From Pseudidiomarina terrestris (GTDB lineage Bacteria; Pseudomonadota; Gammaproteobacteria; Enterobacterales; Alteromonadaceae): a stretch of DNA of 64,000 nt. Location: contig NZ_JAGGJF010000003.1 of assembly GCF_030466405.1 (NCBI RefSeq), forward strand, positions 248,001 through 312,000. The letters are read 5' to 3'. Each line of letters opens with the position of its first letter. The stretch's first letter is position 1. The translations under genes were made by a program, and so were the position numbers. Below the pieces are notes generated by a model. It was not told where the DNA came from. It ran no database searches and was given only the letters and a program-made list of their open reading frames with translations. Shown here piece by piece: positions 38,127 to 48,500 of this stretch.

Positions 38127-40229
38127 ATGTTCCGTAAGTCTTATTTAGTCCTGGCGCTCATCGCGTCAAGTCCTGCGTTTGCGCAATCCGATAACGAAGA
38201 AGCGGTAGAGCGTATTACTATTCAGGGCGAATTCCGCCGCATGACGGTGCAAGAGGCGCCTACAAGTGTTACCGCACTGGTGGCAGATCGCCTGGACCAG
38301 CGCAATGCCTTGCACCTTGAAACCGCCCTGAATGCCCTGGCCAATGTCAATTTCTCCGGCGGTAGTTCGCGCGCACGTTTCATTCAGATCCGCGGTGTGG
38401 GTGAACGCAGTCAGTTCGTTGATCCGATTCAGCCGTCGGTCGGTTTGCTTGTCGATGGCATTAACTACAGTGGCCTGGCGCAGGCCGCCCAACTGTTTGA
38501 TATCAGTCAGGTCGAGGTCTATCGCGGACCGCAAAGCGGTCGCTTTGGTGCTGATGCAATGGCCGGTATGCTGGTTATGGAAAGCACCCAGCCGACCCGT
38601 GACACCGAGGGCGTCTGGCAACTCGGCGCCGCCAACTACAATGCGATGCAGGGTGGCTTTGCGGTAGGTGGTTCATTAGGTGCAGTCGGCCGTGCCCGTC
38701 TGAGTGTATTCCAGCAACGTGATGATGGCTTTATCACCAACAACTATCTGGAACGCGACGATACCAATGATCGTTCAGAGCGCAATATTCGCTTCAACCT
38801 GTTCACCGACCTCGGCTCGAGCTGGCAATTGCGTACCACCATTCATGATCTGCATCAGGACAATGGGTACGACGCGTTTTCTTTGGATAACAGCCGCCAA
38901 ACACTCTCTGATGAGCCGGGCGAAGATGATCTGGACTCCACCGCGGCGCGCTTTGCACTGAGCTATGCTGGTCGCCTTGCGAATCTGGAACTGTCCTTTA
39001 CTCACCTCGATGCCGACAGCGTCTACAGCTATGATGAAGACTGGACCTTTGTCGGTATTGCACCAGGCTGGGAATACAGTTCATTTGATGCGTACCGCCG
39101 TGATCGCACAGATCAGACCCTGGAAGCTCGTTGGGTCAGCGCTCGTCCATTAGCATTGCTGGGTGGGGAAACTGACTGGGTGGCCGGACTTTACCACTAT
39201 CAGCGCGACGAAGAACTGGTTCGTGATTTCTTTAACTGGGACAGCTATCAGCAAGACCAGTTTTTCAGTACTTATGAAAGTCGTCACCTTGCGGCGTACG
39301 GTGAGCTGGCGCAAAACTTTACCCAAGCCTGGCGGTTGACCGCGGGCGCCCGCGTTGAGCGCTACGATAATCCTTATCAGGACAGTAATGGTGTGCAGGC
39401 CGAGCCGGAAGATACCATGTGGGGTGGACGGTTGAGTCTGAGCTACCTGCCCGCCACAGATCATCTCTGGTATGCGACCCTGGCACGGGGCTACAAAGCC
39501 GGTGGTGTCAATGGTGAAGCACTGGGCAAAGTACAGGATACCGAACTGACGGAGCTGCGTGACTATCTACTGGCGCGCGCCACTTTCGCGCCTGAGCTGT
39601 TAACCAGCTTCGAAGTCGGGCATAAGCGCGTCAATGCCGATGACACCTTTAGTATGCAAGTGGCAGTGTTCATGCATCAGCGTGACGACGTGCAGCTCAA
39701 AGGCTGGGTCAATCGCGACCAAAGTTTTGTGGGCTATCTGCAAAATGCAGCACAGGGCAATGCTTACGGTGCTGAGCTGGAATTCAATTACCGCCCGGTC
39801 GATCAACTTGAGTTGTTCACCTCTGTGGGCTTACTGGAAACCGAGATTGAAGGCTTTGTCACGGAAGATGGTGTTGACATGAGTGGCCGCGACCAGGCTC
39901 ATGCGCCCAACTATCAGTACAATGTTGGTGCTCGCTACGCCTGGAGTAAACAGCTTAGCGGTGTTATCGAAGTCGATGGCAAGGATGGCTTTTTCTATTC
40001 GGATTCGCACATGAGCCGCGCCGATGCTATGGCTGTGCTGCATGCCAGCCTGAAATGGCAGGCCGAGGACTGGCAGGTCACCTTGTGGGCGCGTAACCTG
40101 ACGGACCAGGACTATGGTATTCGTGGCTTCTACTTCGGTAATGATCCGCGCCTCGAGTATGTACCGCAGACTTACGAGCAGTACGGTGAGCCGCGTCGCG
40201 TCGGAGTGACCTTCAAGTACTCGTTTTAA
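38127..40229 (+). CDS. TonB-dependent outer-membrane receptor, thiamine uptake candidate
   Basis: A 700-residue outer-membrane receptor: signal peptide (cleaved near AFA-QS, residue 20), TonB-box-like ERITIQGEF, plug domain (about 40-165: RFIQIRGVGERSQF, VEVYRGPQSGRFGADAMAG) and a beta barrel ending in phenylalanine (VGVTFKYSF). TPP-riboswitch control and the downstream PnuT and kinase genes indicate uptake of thiamine or a phosphorylated or degraded form. GAGGAAA lies 6 nt before the ATG and is the sequence occluded in the predicted off state. Confidence 0.88.
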   Translation: MFRKSYLVLALIASSPAFAQSDNEEAVERITIQGEFRRMTVQEAPTSVTALVADRLDQRNALHLETALNALANVNFSGGSSRARFIQIRGVGERSQFVDPIQPSVGLLVDGINYSGLAQAAQLFDISQVEVYRGPQSGRFGADAMAGMLVMESTQPTRDTEGVWQLGAANYNAMQGGFAVGGSLGAVGRARLSVFQQRDDGFITNNYLERDDTNDRSERNIRFNLFTDLGSSWQLRTTIHDLHQDNGYDAFSLDNSRQTLSDEPGEDDLDSTAARFALSYAGRLANLELSFTHLDADSVYSYDEDWTFVGIAPGWEYSSFDAYRRDRTDQTLEARWVSARPLALLGGETDWVAGLYHYQRDEELVRDFFNWDSYQQDQFFSTYESRHLAAYGELAQNFTQAWRLTAGARVERYDNPYQDSNGVQAEPEDTMWGGRLSLSYLPATDHLWYATLARGYKAGGVNGEALGKVQDTELTELRDYLLARATFAPELLTSFEVGHKRVNADDTFSMQVAVFMHQRDDVQLKGWVNRDQSFVGYLQNAAQGNAYGAELEFNYRPVDQLELFTSVGLLETEIEGFVTEDGVDMSGRDQAHAPNYQYNVGARYAWSKQLSGVIEVDGKDGFFYSDSHMSRADAMAVLHASLKWQAEDWQVTLWARNLTDQDYGIRGFYFGNDPRLEYVPQTYEQYGEPRRVGVTFKYSF

Positions 40230-40253
40230 TCCCATAACAGGTAAAGGTGTGCG

Positions 40254-40877
40254 GTGATGATAAGCTTTGCGGAGATTTGGCAACAGTTGTTAGCAACTTC
40301 CTGGCTGGAGTGGCTGGCAGTGGCTCTGGCGATTGGTTATCTGGTACTCGCCGCGCACCAATCCTTGTGGTGCTGGTATGCGGCCGCCATCAGTTGTGTG
40401 ATCTACACGCAGTTGATGTTTGGTGCGCAGTTGTACATGGAATCGGCTCTGCAACTCATATACGTGGCCTTGGCCGCGTATGGCTGGTGGCAATGGCGGT
40501 ACGGCCATGGTCAGGATGATGCGACCGAGGTACAGGAGTACAGCTGGCAGTGGCACCTGCAATGGCTCGTGGGCCTGGCGGTGGTCGCTGCCGGCATTGC
40601 CTACCTGTTGCAGACTTATACGGACGCCGATGCCGTTTGGCTCGACAGTTACACCACGGTCTATTCACTCTTTGCGACCTGGCTGTTAACCCGCAAGCAG
40701 TTCGCCAACTGGTGGTACTGGCTGGTCATCGATGCTATCTATGTTTACCTGTATAGTAGTAAAGGCTTCGTGGTTACTGGAGGTCTGTACTTTGTTTATC
40801 TTATACTGGTCGTGTATGCGATGCGGCAATGGCAAACAACACAGGTGGATAGTAAACAATGCGAGAACAGTGGTTAG
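40254..40877 (+). CDS. pnuT: PnuC-family thiamine transporter PnuT
   Basis: A 206-207-residue inner-membrane protein with seven or eight hydrophobic helices and the PnuC family pattern, tryptophan-rich helices with AAYGWWQWRYG. PnuC carries nicotinamide riboside; riboswitch-linked members named PnuT carry thiamine, which the phosphorylating kinase downstream would trap. GTG 40254 and ATG 40257 are adjacent possible starts behind AAAGG (40243-40247). It overlaps the kinase gene by 19 bp. Confidence 0.85.
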   Translation: MMISFAEIWQQLLATSWLEWLAVALAIGYLVLAAHQSLWCWYAAAISCVIYTQLMFGAQLYMESALQLIYVALAAYGWWQWRYGHGQDDATEVQEYSWQWHLQWLVGLAVVAAGIAYLLQTYTDADAVWLDSYTTVYSLFATWLLTRKQFANWWYWLVIDAIYVYLYSSKGFVVTGGLYFVYLILVVYAMRQWQTTQVDSKQCENSG

Positions 40878-41641
40878 AAAGTTTACCCATTCGTGGTGTC
40901 ATTAAAACCGAGCCGCTACTGCGCGGTGTCGCCAACAATGTCTATAAAATAACCACCACGCAAGCCAAATACATTCTCAAACAGTTTCGTTTCGACCATC
41001 CCTACGGCCTCGATCGTGAGCAGGAAGTGCGCGTTCAGCAGCAACTTGCTCAGTATCAGCTGGCGCCGGAGGTGATTCATTACGACGCGCCTCAGGGACT
41101 TGTCCTGCAGAGCTTCCTGGAAGAGCCTGATCTTGCCCATACTAAACTGCCGATGGCGGATAAATTAAGAGAGTTGGCGGATGTATCGGCACATATCCAC
41201 CGCTTGTCTGTGGATGTTCCGGTCTGGTCTTTGCGCGAGCGCTTGCAGCGTTACTGTCTGCAGCTTGCCGAGTTTGATGCCGAGCGAGCACAGCACTTCA
41301 GTACGCGACTGGAGTTGTTCCGTAAGTTGTTAGACAGCTTCGCCGCGCGTCCGGTGTTTTGCCATAACGACCTGGGCATGCATCATATCTTTATAACACC
41401 TACCCTGCGAGTCATCGACTGGGAGTACGCCGGCTTGGGCGAACGTTATTTCGATCTAGCCAATACTATGGCCGTTAATGAATTGGACCTGCCGCAACGT
41501 AATGCGTTTATCAATGCCTATGAATCCGCTGCAGGCTTTGCAGTCGATCGACCAACCCTGGAGAACTGGCGCGAGCTGGTTGCTCTGGTGAATCAACTCT
41601 GGTACGAATTACATCACTATCTACAACGCATCACAGATTAG
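40859..41641 (+). CDS. Thiamine kinase-like phosphotransferase
   Basis: A 260-residue aminoglycoside phosphotransferase/choline kinase-fold enzyme. VYKITTTQAKYILKQF is the nucleotide-binding start, FCHNDLGMHHIFI the catalytic loop (HND) and VIDWEYAGLGERYFDLAN the metal-binding part. In this operon the best substrate is thiamine, giving thiamine phosphate (as for ThiK-type kinases), but direct specificity is inferred. It overlaps pnuT by 19 bp and is followed after 9 bp by an MFS gene. Confidence 0.82.
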   Translation: MREQWLESLPIRGVIKTEPLLRGVANNVYKITTTQAKYILKQFRFDHPYGLDREQEVRVQQQLAQYQLAPEVIHYDAPQGLVLQSFLEEPDLAHTKLPMADKLRELADVSAHIHRLSVDVPVWSLRERLQRYCLQLAEFDAERAQHFSTRLELFRKLLDSFAARPVFCHNDLGMHHIFITPTLRVIDWEYAGLGERYFDLANTMAVNELDLPQRNAFINAYESAAGFAVDRPTLENWRELVALVNQLWYELHHYLQRITD

Positions 41642-41650
41642 GGAGCGGGT

Positions 41651-42997
41651 ATGAGCCGCAGCAGTTCAGAGCGTGATTTAACGGAACAAGTGTACGGTTA
41701 TCTGGCAGAGGACGAAGATGCCAGAGTTTGTAAAGATATTCCGGAGGCCGCCTGCAACGATCAACCGAAGGCATTTGTTGCCCATTTGATCGCACTGAGT
41801 ATGACCAAACTTGGTGACTCACTGGTCAGCGCGCGCCTGGTTCTGCCCTGGATTCTTGCGTCACTTGGAACCTCTTCTGTCTTTATCAGTGCTCTGGTGC
41901 CGTTGCGCGAGTCGTTAGCGCTGTTACCGCAGCTTATTATTGCTCAGCAAATGCGGGAAACCCCGGTACGTAAGTGGTTCTGGGTGTTTGGTAGTGTCGG
42001 CCAGGCATTATCTCTGGTGGGCATGTTACTCAGTGTCATCACGCTGCGCGGCAGTGCTTTAGGCTGGGCCATTGTCATCCTGCTAACGATTTTTAGTATT
42101 TCGCGGGGGGTCTGTTCGGTATCCATTAAAGATGTGCAGGGCAAGACCATTTCCAAAACACGCCGCGGGCGGCTCTCCGGCATCGCGGCCTCGGTTGCAG
42201 GTCTTTTATCAGTGTTGACGGCATTGGTAGTGCTCATGGCACCGACGTTGTTAGGCGGTACCTTGGAGCAGGGCAACGTGCTGATTTTCTCTGGCTTATT
42301 AGGTACAGCAGCGGTGTTATGGCTGGCTGCCGCGGCGACCTACGCACAGGTACCGGAAGTGCCCGGCGCCACTGAGGGGGGCGGCAATGCCATGATAGAG
42401 GCGCTAAAGTCGATGCGCTTGCTCTGGCAGAACAAACAGTTTGGCAGTTTTGTTCTAACGCGCGCCTTGCTCGTTTCTTCCGCATTCGCAATTCCGTTTA
42501 TCGTGGTGATGATTCAACGTAGTGGGGAAGGTAGCTTGACCAGCCTGGGCGGCCTTATGCTCGCCAACGGTATTGCCGGCATGATGGCCGGGCGGTTCTG
42601 GGGGAAATGGTCGGACTCGGCGAGTCACTATGTGATGGCGGCAGCGGCTTTTCTGGCGGTGCTGATCATGGCCAGCGCCCTTGCTCTGTATAGCTTTGCT
42701 GAAGCCTGGCTGGCCCAGCAATGGCTGGCAGGACTGCTAATCTTTGCCGCGGCGGTGGCCCATCATGGCGCCCGTGTTGGTCGGAAAACCTATCTGGTGG
42801 ATATGGCAACGGCGGATAATCGCGCCCAGTTGACTGCGGTGTCGAATACTGTCATTGGCGGTGTGTTGCTGCTCGGTATCCTGCTGGGGGCGCTGGACAG
42901 CTATGCCGGCGTTGAGGCCGTTATGGTGACCCTGATCGTATTGGGTAGCATCGCCGGAGTGCGCGCCTTGACCTTACCAAACGTGCAGCGCGATTAA
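41651..42997 (+). CDS. MFS transporter
   Basis: A 448-residue major facilitator with about 12 transmembrane helices and an unusually long hydrophilic N-terminus of ~40 residues (acidic, with two cysteines, C26 and C34). Helix starts include LIALSMTKLGDSLVSARLV. The substrate is unknown. It lies 9 bp after the kinase, with GGGAG 5 nt before the ATG, so it probably belongs to the riboswitch-controlled transcript; a role in moving a thiamine-related compound is possible but not shown. Confidence 0.75.
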   Translation: MSRSSSERDLTEQVYGYLAEDEDARVCKDIPEAACNDQPKAFVAHLIALSMTKLGDSLVSARLVLPWILASLGTSSVFISALVPLRESLALLPQLIIAQQMRETPVRKWFWVFGSVGQALSLVGMLLSVITLRGSALGWAIVILLTIFSISRGVCSVSIKDVQGKTISKTRRGRLSGIAASVAGLLSVLTALVVLMAPTLLGGTLEQGNVLIFSGLLGTAAVLWLAAAATYAQVPEVPGATEGGGNAMIEALKSMRLLWQNKQFGSFVLTRALLVSSAFAIPFIVVMIQRSGEGSLTSLGGLMLANGIAGMMAGRFWGKWSDSASHYVMAAAAFLAVLIMASALALYSFAEAWLAQQWLAGLLIFAAAVAHHGARVGRKTYLVDMATADNRAQLTAVSNTVIGGVLLLGILLGALDSYAGVEAVMVTLIVLGSIAGVRALTLPNVQRD

Positions 42998-43008
42998 ATC
43001 AGAGACCT

Positions 43009-43040
43009 AAAAAAAGCCAACACCCTGGAGTGTTGGCTTA
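43009..43040 (-). terminator. Intrinsic terminator, strongest on the minus strand
   Basis: GCCAACAC (43016-43023), a 6-nt loop and GTGTTGGC (43030-43037) form a perfect stem. The plus strand has A-residues before and only TTAG after, while on the minus strand the stem is followed by seven T. It therefore ends the DUF3185 transcript and may also stop the thiamine operon from the other side. Confidence 0.8.
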
Positions 43041-43080
43041 GCACTGTACCGTTCTCGTAAATTTCTACTTAACGACTTGC

Positions 43081-43281
43081 CTATTTTCTGCCGCGAACTG
43101 TGCCGTAAAGGCCCACAATAACTGCGACAACGCCGCCGATCAGATACCACATGGCGTCATCCGTGGTTTCGCCGGTGACGGCTTGCGAAACTTCTGAAGC
43201 TGGCGAGTTGTACGCCTGGTAGCCGAAGTAAAGCAAGATAATACCAACCACAAGTAAAATAATGCCGATAACTTTATTCAT
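43081..43281 (-). CDS. DUF3185 family small membrane protein
   Basis: A 66-residue protein with two transmembrane helices (about 4-21 and 45-62) joined by SPASEVSQAVTGETTDDAMW, and a basic end RGRK. The pattern YFGYQAYNSPASEVSQ is typical of DUF3185. Function unknown. It lies downstream of dps on the same strand, separated by 70 bp, and is followed by a strong terminator. Confidence 0.82.
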   Translation of the reverse strand: MNKVIGIILLVVGIILLYFGYQAYNSPASEVSQAVTGETTDDAMWYLIGGVVAVIVGLYGTVRGRK

Positions 43282-43351
43282 GAAATCGTCCTTAGGTTTA
43301 TTGACTGTGTTTAGGTACTGCTGCTTTCAGCATAGCAAAGAAATCAATGAA

Positions 43352-43828
43352 TTAGGAACCAAGATAGGATGTTAGCATCCACGCGGTTTTTTCCTGCTCT
43401 TTAATGTAGTCACTCATCAGTGCAGATGTACCTTCGTCGTCAGCGTCGCCGGCCAACCCCAGCAGTTCACGTTGCAGACGAATAGTGGTCCGATAGCTTT
43501 CCAGAATTTCACGTACACAAGCTTTGCCGTCGTGAATATCTTTCGCTTCCTGGATTTCACTGCTCTTGATGTAAGTTGAATAGGCGTGCAAGGGGCGCTG
43601 GCCCAACGTCAGAATGCGCTCGGCAATTTCATCAATTTTCATGAGCAAGTCGTTGTAGGTTTCTTCGAATTTGGCGTGCAGCTCAAAGAATTCCTGACCT
43701 TTCACATTCCAGTGAAAGCCGCGCACGTTCATGTAGAACACTTGATAGTTGGAAAGCAGCTGATTCAATTTCTCAGCGAGCTGTTCTGCATGTTTCTGTT
43801 CAAGACCAATAACGTTTAACTGTTGCAT
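43352..43828 (-). CDS. dps: Dps-family ferritin-like DNA-protection protein
   Basis: A 158-residue Dps/ferritin-fold protein that oxidises and stores iron in a dodecamer and protects DNA under stress. The ferroxidase motif is FHWNVKG (His39) with HAKFEE (His51, Glu55) and IDEIAERI (Asp66, Glu70); Glu55 takes the place of the Asp in E. coli Dps. The short N-terminus lacks the lysine-rich DNA-binding tail of E. coli Dps, so direct DNA binding is uncertain. GGAGT lies upstream of the ATG. Confidence 0.9.
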   Translation of the reverse strand: MQQLNVIGLEQKHAEQLAEKLNQLLSNYQVFYMNVRGFHWNVKGQEFFELHAKFEETYNDLLMKIDEIAERILTLGQRPLHAYSTYIKSSEIQEAKDIHDGKACVREILESYRTTIRLQRELLGLAGDADDEGTSALMSDYIKEQEKTAWMLTSYLGS

Positions 43829-43878
43829 CTGTAAACTCCTGCCTGTGGTTCTAAATTGTTGTTTCTACAATAAGATGT

Positions 43879-43898
43879 AAGGGTCAGTATAGACCCTT
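43879..43898. other. Hairpin between trhO and dps
   Basis: AAGGGTC (43879-43885) and GACCCTT (43892-43898) form a 7-bp stem with a 6-nt loop, downstream of the trhO stop and upstream of dps, both on the minus strand. No T-run follows on the minus strand, so termination is doubtful; an operator-like role upstream of dps is equally possible. Confidence 0.35.
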
Positions 43899-43935
43899 TC
43901 AAGGCGAACAGAGAAATCGATACAAACGATTAGGG

Positions 43936-44859
43936 TTATCGGCTTCCTTCAACTTTTCCGTCGCGGATATGTGCTTCGCCGCGTTGTTTGGCCAGCTGAA
44001 TCTGCTTTTCCCGTTCGGCAAAACGCTCTTTTTGCTCAGTTGTGGTCTGATCATAACAGTGGGGGCAACTGACGCCTTTCTGATAGTGCTCAGATTGCTT
44101 TTCAGTCTCAGTAATGGGCATGCGACAGGCATAACACTGGTCATAATCGCCCTGTTTGAGGCCGTGGCGGACAGTCACGCGCTGATCGAAAACAAAACAG
44201 TCGCCGTTCCAGGTGGTCTCTTCTTCTGGCACCTCTTCCAGGTACTTGAGGATACCGCCTTTCAGGTGATAGACGTCATTGAAGCCAAGCGACTTCAGGT
44301 AGGCTGTTGATTTCTCGCAGCGAATACCACCGGTACAAAACATGGCCACTTTTTTGTGTTGCTCAGGGTCAAGATGATCTTTCACGTAGTCAGGGAAGTC
44401 GCGGAAGCTTTCGGTTTTCGGATTCACCGCACCTGCAAAGGTACCGACTGCATACTCGTAGTCGTTACGCGTATCGATGAGCAGAACCTCAGGGTCACGG
44501 ATCAGATCGTTCCAGTCTTTAGGATCCACATAGGTGCCGACCACATTTTTCGGATCGACCCAGTCGATACCCATGGTCACAATCTCTTTTTTGAGTTTGA
44601 CCTTGGTGCGGTAAAACGCTTGGGTATCGCTAGGTGATTCCTTGTGCTCAATATCGGCAAATTCAGGGCGTGAGCGAATAAACGCGAGCACATTGTCAAT
44701 GCCTTCACGGGTTCCGCAAATAGTACCGTTAATGCCTTCACGGGCAAGTAACAGGGTGCCTTTCACACCATTGTCGACCAGGCAGTCGTAGAGTGGGGTA
44801 CGAAAGGCTTCGAAATCGTTAATTTCCACAAACTTATAGAGTGCGGCACAAATATACAT
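43936..44859 (-). CDS. trhO: tRNA uridine(34) hydroxylase TrhO
   Basis: A 307-residue rhodanese-domain protein (YceA family) that hydroxylates U34 of tRNA using molecular oxygen. The N-terminal domain (EGINGTICG) precedes the rhodanese domain with catalytic loop [10 protein letters not shown] (Cys175, Cys181). A C-terminal Cys pair set (CYACRMP and CPHCYD) may bind metal. AAGGA lies 7 nt before the ATG. Single gene between dps and the phosphatase-like lipoprotein. Confidence 0.9.
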   Translation of the reverse strand: MYICAALYKFVEINDFEAFRTPLYDCLVDNGVKGTLLLAREGINGTICGTREGIDNVLAFIRSRPEFADIEHKESPSDTQAFYRTKVKLKKEIVTMGIDWVDPKNVVGTYVDPKDWNDLIRDPEVLLIDTRNDYEYAVGTFAGAVNPKTESFRDFPDYVKDHLDPEQHKKVAMFCTGGIRCEKSTAYLKSLGFNDVYHLKGGILKYLEEVPEEETTWNGDCFVFDQRVTVRHGLKQGDYDQCYACRMPITETEKQSEHYQKGVSCPHCYDQTTTEQKERFAEREKQIQLAKQRGEAHIRDGKVEGSR

Positions 44860-44931
44860 GGAGCTGTCCTTCTTTTGGCGGTTCGGATCGCAAATCCGAG
44901 GTCAAAATTGCGCGCGCATTCTAGCATATAT

Positions 44932-45465
44932 TTATTCGTTGAGCAGCTCCTCAACACGCTTGCGCAGGCTGGTCATGCCGTAACGCTCACCGATCGCCAG
45001 GGCTTCAGCGGTATCAGCACCCTGAAACCAGGCGGCGCGTAATGCCATCAGAGCTCCAACCCGATTACTACTGGCGCAATGCATAAAGATATTTTTGTCT
45101 TCATTCAGCCATAAGGTCTGATGAAACAGCTTCACATTCTCTTCCGTCAGATCGTCGGCGCCGGCGATTGGAATGTGATAATAGGCCAGGTGATTATGGG
45201 TGGCCCATTCGGCTTCATGGATGTCGGCCATCTCGGCATGACTGCGCAGGTTCACGATCATGTCGACCCCGGCATCAGCAAGCATGGCAACTTCATGTTT
45301 CTTGGGCTGTCCGCCGGTGGCATGATTTGGGGCTGGGTGAGAAAAGTTGTAAATAGTCTCAAGATTATCATTGACGGCGATACCGTCGTTGTCTGCTGGC
45401 TGACTTGCGCAACCGGCAAGGGGAATCAGCAATAGCAGGACGAGTAACAACTGTAACTTTTTCAT
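44932..45465 (-). CDS. Dual-specificity-phosphatase-like lipoprotein (DUF442-like)
   Basis: From ATG 45465 (GAGGAG 6 nt upstream) it is 177 residues; an ATG 33 bp further upstream has no such site. Lipobox LAGC puts the lipid on Cys19. The remainder resembles the DUF442/beta-lactamase-hydrolase-like phosphatases: GVDMIVNLRS (substrate loop) and the P-loop-like HCASSNRVGALM, where the motif is Cys-x4-Arg. It is therefore a candidate cell-envelope phosphatase. Substrate unknown; activity depends on the short P-loop being functional. Confidence 0.68.
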   Translation of the reverse strand: MKKLQLLLVLLLLIPLAGCASQPADNDGIAVNDNLETIYNFSHPAPNHATGGQPKKHEVAMLADAGVDMIVNLRSHAEMADIHEAEWATHNHLAYYHIPIAGADDLTEENVKLFHQTLWLNEDKNIFMHCASSNRVGALMALRAAWFQGADTAEALAIGERYGMTSLRKRVEELLNE

Positions 45466-45574
45466 CTTCGACTCCTCGTTTAGAGTTTCGCGCGACACTA
45501 GATGTCGTGCAGACTTGCTAGCCTAGTCGGGCATGATTGGGTAGGATGATCCTCATGCATGGAGAGGATAGCAA

Positions 45575-48500
45575 ATGAGTGAACAAAGCGCAGGATTAAT
45601 CGTCGCCCACGGGCATCGGTTAGAGGATCTTACCGAACTGGTTGTCCGGCTTACAAGGATTGCCCCTCTTGCTCCATTAGAGAGCGAATGTGTGCTGGTA
45701 CAGTCGAATGGGATTGCGCAGTGGCTCAAGCTGCATCTGGCACAAGCAACTGGCATTGCGGCGATGCTGGATGTGACCTTACCGGCTCGGTTTCAGTGGC
45801 AAGCCTATCGTGCGGTGCTTGGTGAAAACCTGCCGCGCTACTCCCCTTTTGATAAAGACCGCTTAACCTGGCGTCTGCTGCGGGTGTTGCCTCGCTACCT
45901 GGGTCAACCTGAGTTTGCAGCACTGCAAAACTACATGCGTGATGACAGCGAGCAGCGCAAGTTGTATCAGCTCTGTGAACGCCTTGCCGACTTGTTTGAT
46001 CAGTACCAGATGTATCGTGCCGACTGGCTTGCCGACTGGGCTGAGGGCGGTGCTACCCAAGCGGATGCAGAGAACGCCTGGCAGCCATTGCTGTGGCGTG
46101 CGTTACTTGCCGACGTCGGTAATGAACGATGGAACAACCGGGCTGAGCTACATCGCCGTTTTGTCACTGCTGCGCGCGCCCTGACACCACAACAACGGCC
46201 GCCCGGGCTGCCGCCGCGAATCATTGTGTTTGGCATTTCCAGCTTGCCGCAACAAATGATCGAGGTTTTGCATGCCTTATCATCCTGTTGTCAGGTGATT
46301 TTGTGTGTCCACAACCCCTGTAAGCATTTCTGGATGGACAGTATTGATGGTCGCGACCTGTTTAAGGAAATTAAACGCAAGCGTCAGGGGCGAAAGCCGG
46401 GGCAGGCGGAGCTTGATATTAGCAACCTGCACAGTGAAACCCATGCATTGCTGGCCTCCTGGGGGAAGCAGGGCGGCGATTACATCGGCATGCTGGACCA
46501 ATTCGATGCTACTGCTGAAAAAGGCTCTCAGTTTGAGAGTGTCGCATTTGATTTGTTTGATGAGGACCTCCCGGCCCAGCCGACACAGCTGAGCCAGCTG
46601 CAGTCGGATATCTTAAATTTACGCAGCAATCAGGAAGCGCAATCGTTGTGGGGTAATTTGCCTGATAACGATGACTCGCTGCAGTTTGTCAGCTGCCATA
46701 GTCCGCAACGTGAGGTCGAGGTCTTACATGACCAACTCCTGCATTTGTTTGCCACGCACGACGATCTGAAACCCAGTGACATTATTGTCATGGTGCCTGA
46801 TGTGGATGGCTATGCCCCGCACATCAGTGCTGTGTTTGGCCGTTACCAGCGTGGCGATGACCGTTCCATCCCATTTACTATTGCCGATCAGGGGATGCGT
46901 CACAGGCATCCGATACTGGTGGCATTAGAATACGTGCTGACCTTAAATCTGCAGCGCGCCACCGCCAGCGAGATCCTTGATATTTTGCAGGTCGAGGCGC
47001 TGCAACAGCGCTTTGATTTGAGCCCGCAGGATGTGGTGCAGTTACAAACCTGGTTGCAGGAAGCGGGCGTGCGCTGGGCTCTGCACGAAGAGCATCGCCA
47101 GCAACTGGGCTTGCCGCCAGCCGCGGGGCGTAATTCCTGGCTGTTTGGTTTGCGGCGTATGCTGTTGGGGTATGCCGTCGGCAGCCAGCCCGATATCGAC
47201 TCGGCCTGGCAGGACGATGAACCCTATCCGGAGGTGGGGGGACTGGCTGCTAACGCTGCGGGGGCTTTACAGCAAGTGGTACAGGCCCTCAGTGACGCCT
47301 TTTCAATGACCACCGAAGCTTTGACTCCGGATGCCTGGAGTGAGCGTTTACTTACTTTGATGGGGCGTCTGTTCAAGGCAACAGATGACAGCGACGAGCT
47401 CCTACTGAATCGTTTACGTAAGCAGCTGGAAGAGTGGGTCAGTGCTGCCGATGCGGCACAATTTCACGATCAGGTGCCCCTGACGGTGGTGGTTGAAAGT
47501 TGGCTCTCACGGGTCGATGAGCATCAGCTGAACCAAAGGTTTTTGGCCGGTAGTGTGAACTTTGCGACGCTGATGCCGATGCGGGCAATCCCCTTCAAGG
47601 GGGTGTTCCTGTTGGGGATGAATGACGGTGAGTATCCACGCCAGCGCAAGCCATTTGATTTCGATCTGATGGCCAGGGACTCACGTCCCGGTGACCGTTC
47701 GCGGCGCGAGGACGATCGTTACCTGTTTCTGGAAGCCCTGTTGTCCGCGCGCAATTGGCTGTATGTCAGCTGGTGTGGGCGCAGTATTAAAGACAACACG
47801 GACAAGCCGCCATCGGTACTGGTCAGTCAATTACGTGATCACCTGCAACAGCTTGGCGCGCAGGCCCCCGTGCAACATCACTTTTTACAGCCCTTTAATC
47901 CGGCGTACTTTCGCCAGCCTCAAAGTGGTCAGAATTATTTTACCTTCGCGCGTGAGTGGCAAAGCTTACATCAACAACAACCTCAGCCTCAGCCTGTTAA
48001 AGTCCAGCCGGCTGCTGAGTCCTGGTTACCAGAAGGCGCGGTCAACCTGCGTCAGCTGTATCACTTTTACCAGGAGCCCGCTCGCTGGTTAATGAACCTG
48101 CGCTTTCAGTCCTATTTACCGACTGCCCGCGTGGAAACAAATGACGAAGAGCTTTTTACCCTCGATGGTCTGACACGCTGGGAGTTAATTACTGCCATGA
48201 GTGAGCCATTGCTGACCGCTGCCGATGAAGATGCTGACGCTGATACCTGGTTGCACTGGCTCAATGCCTATAGCGAGCGATTGCAACGAGAAGGGCGTTT
48301 AAGTGGTGGTGCAGGGGGCGAACTGCAGAAGCAGAGCCTGATACAGACCGGACAGTTACTGTGGCTGGCGGTAACTGCAGAGTGTGAGCGTTATCCCTGC
48401 GTTCTGGAGCAGGAAATGGTGCAGGCTGGCGCCAGGTTACGGGTGGCCGATACATTTACCGGTCTGCGGAAAAATGCTGCCGGCCAACGTGTGCGACTGA

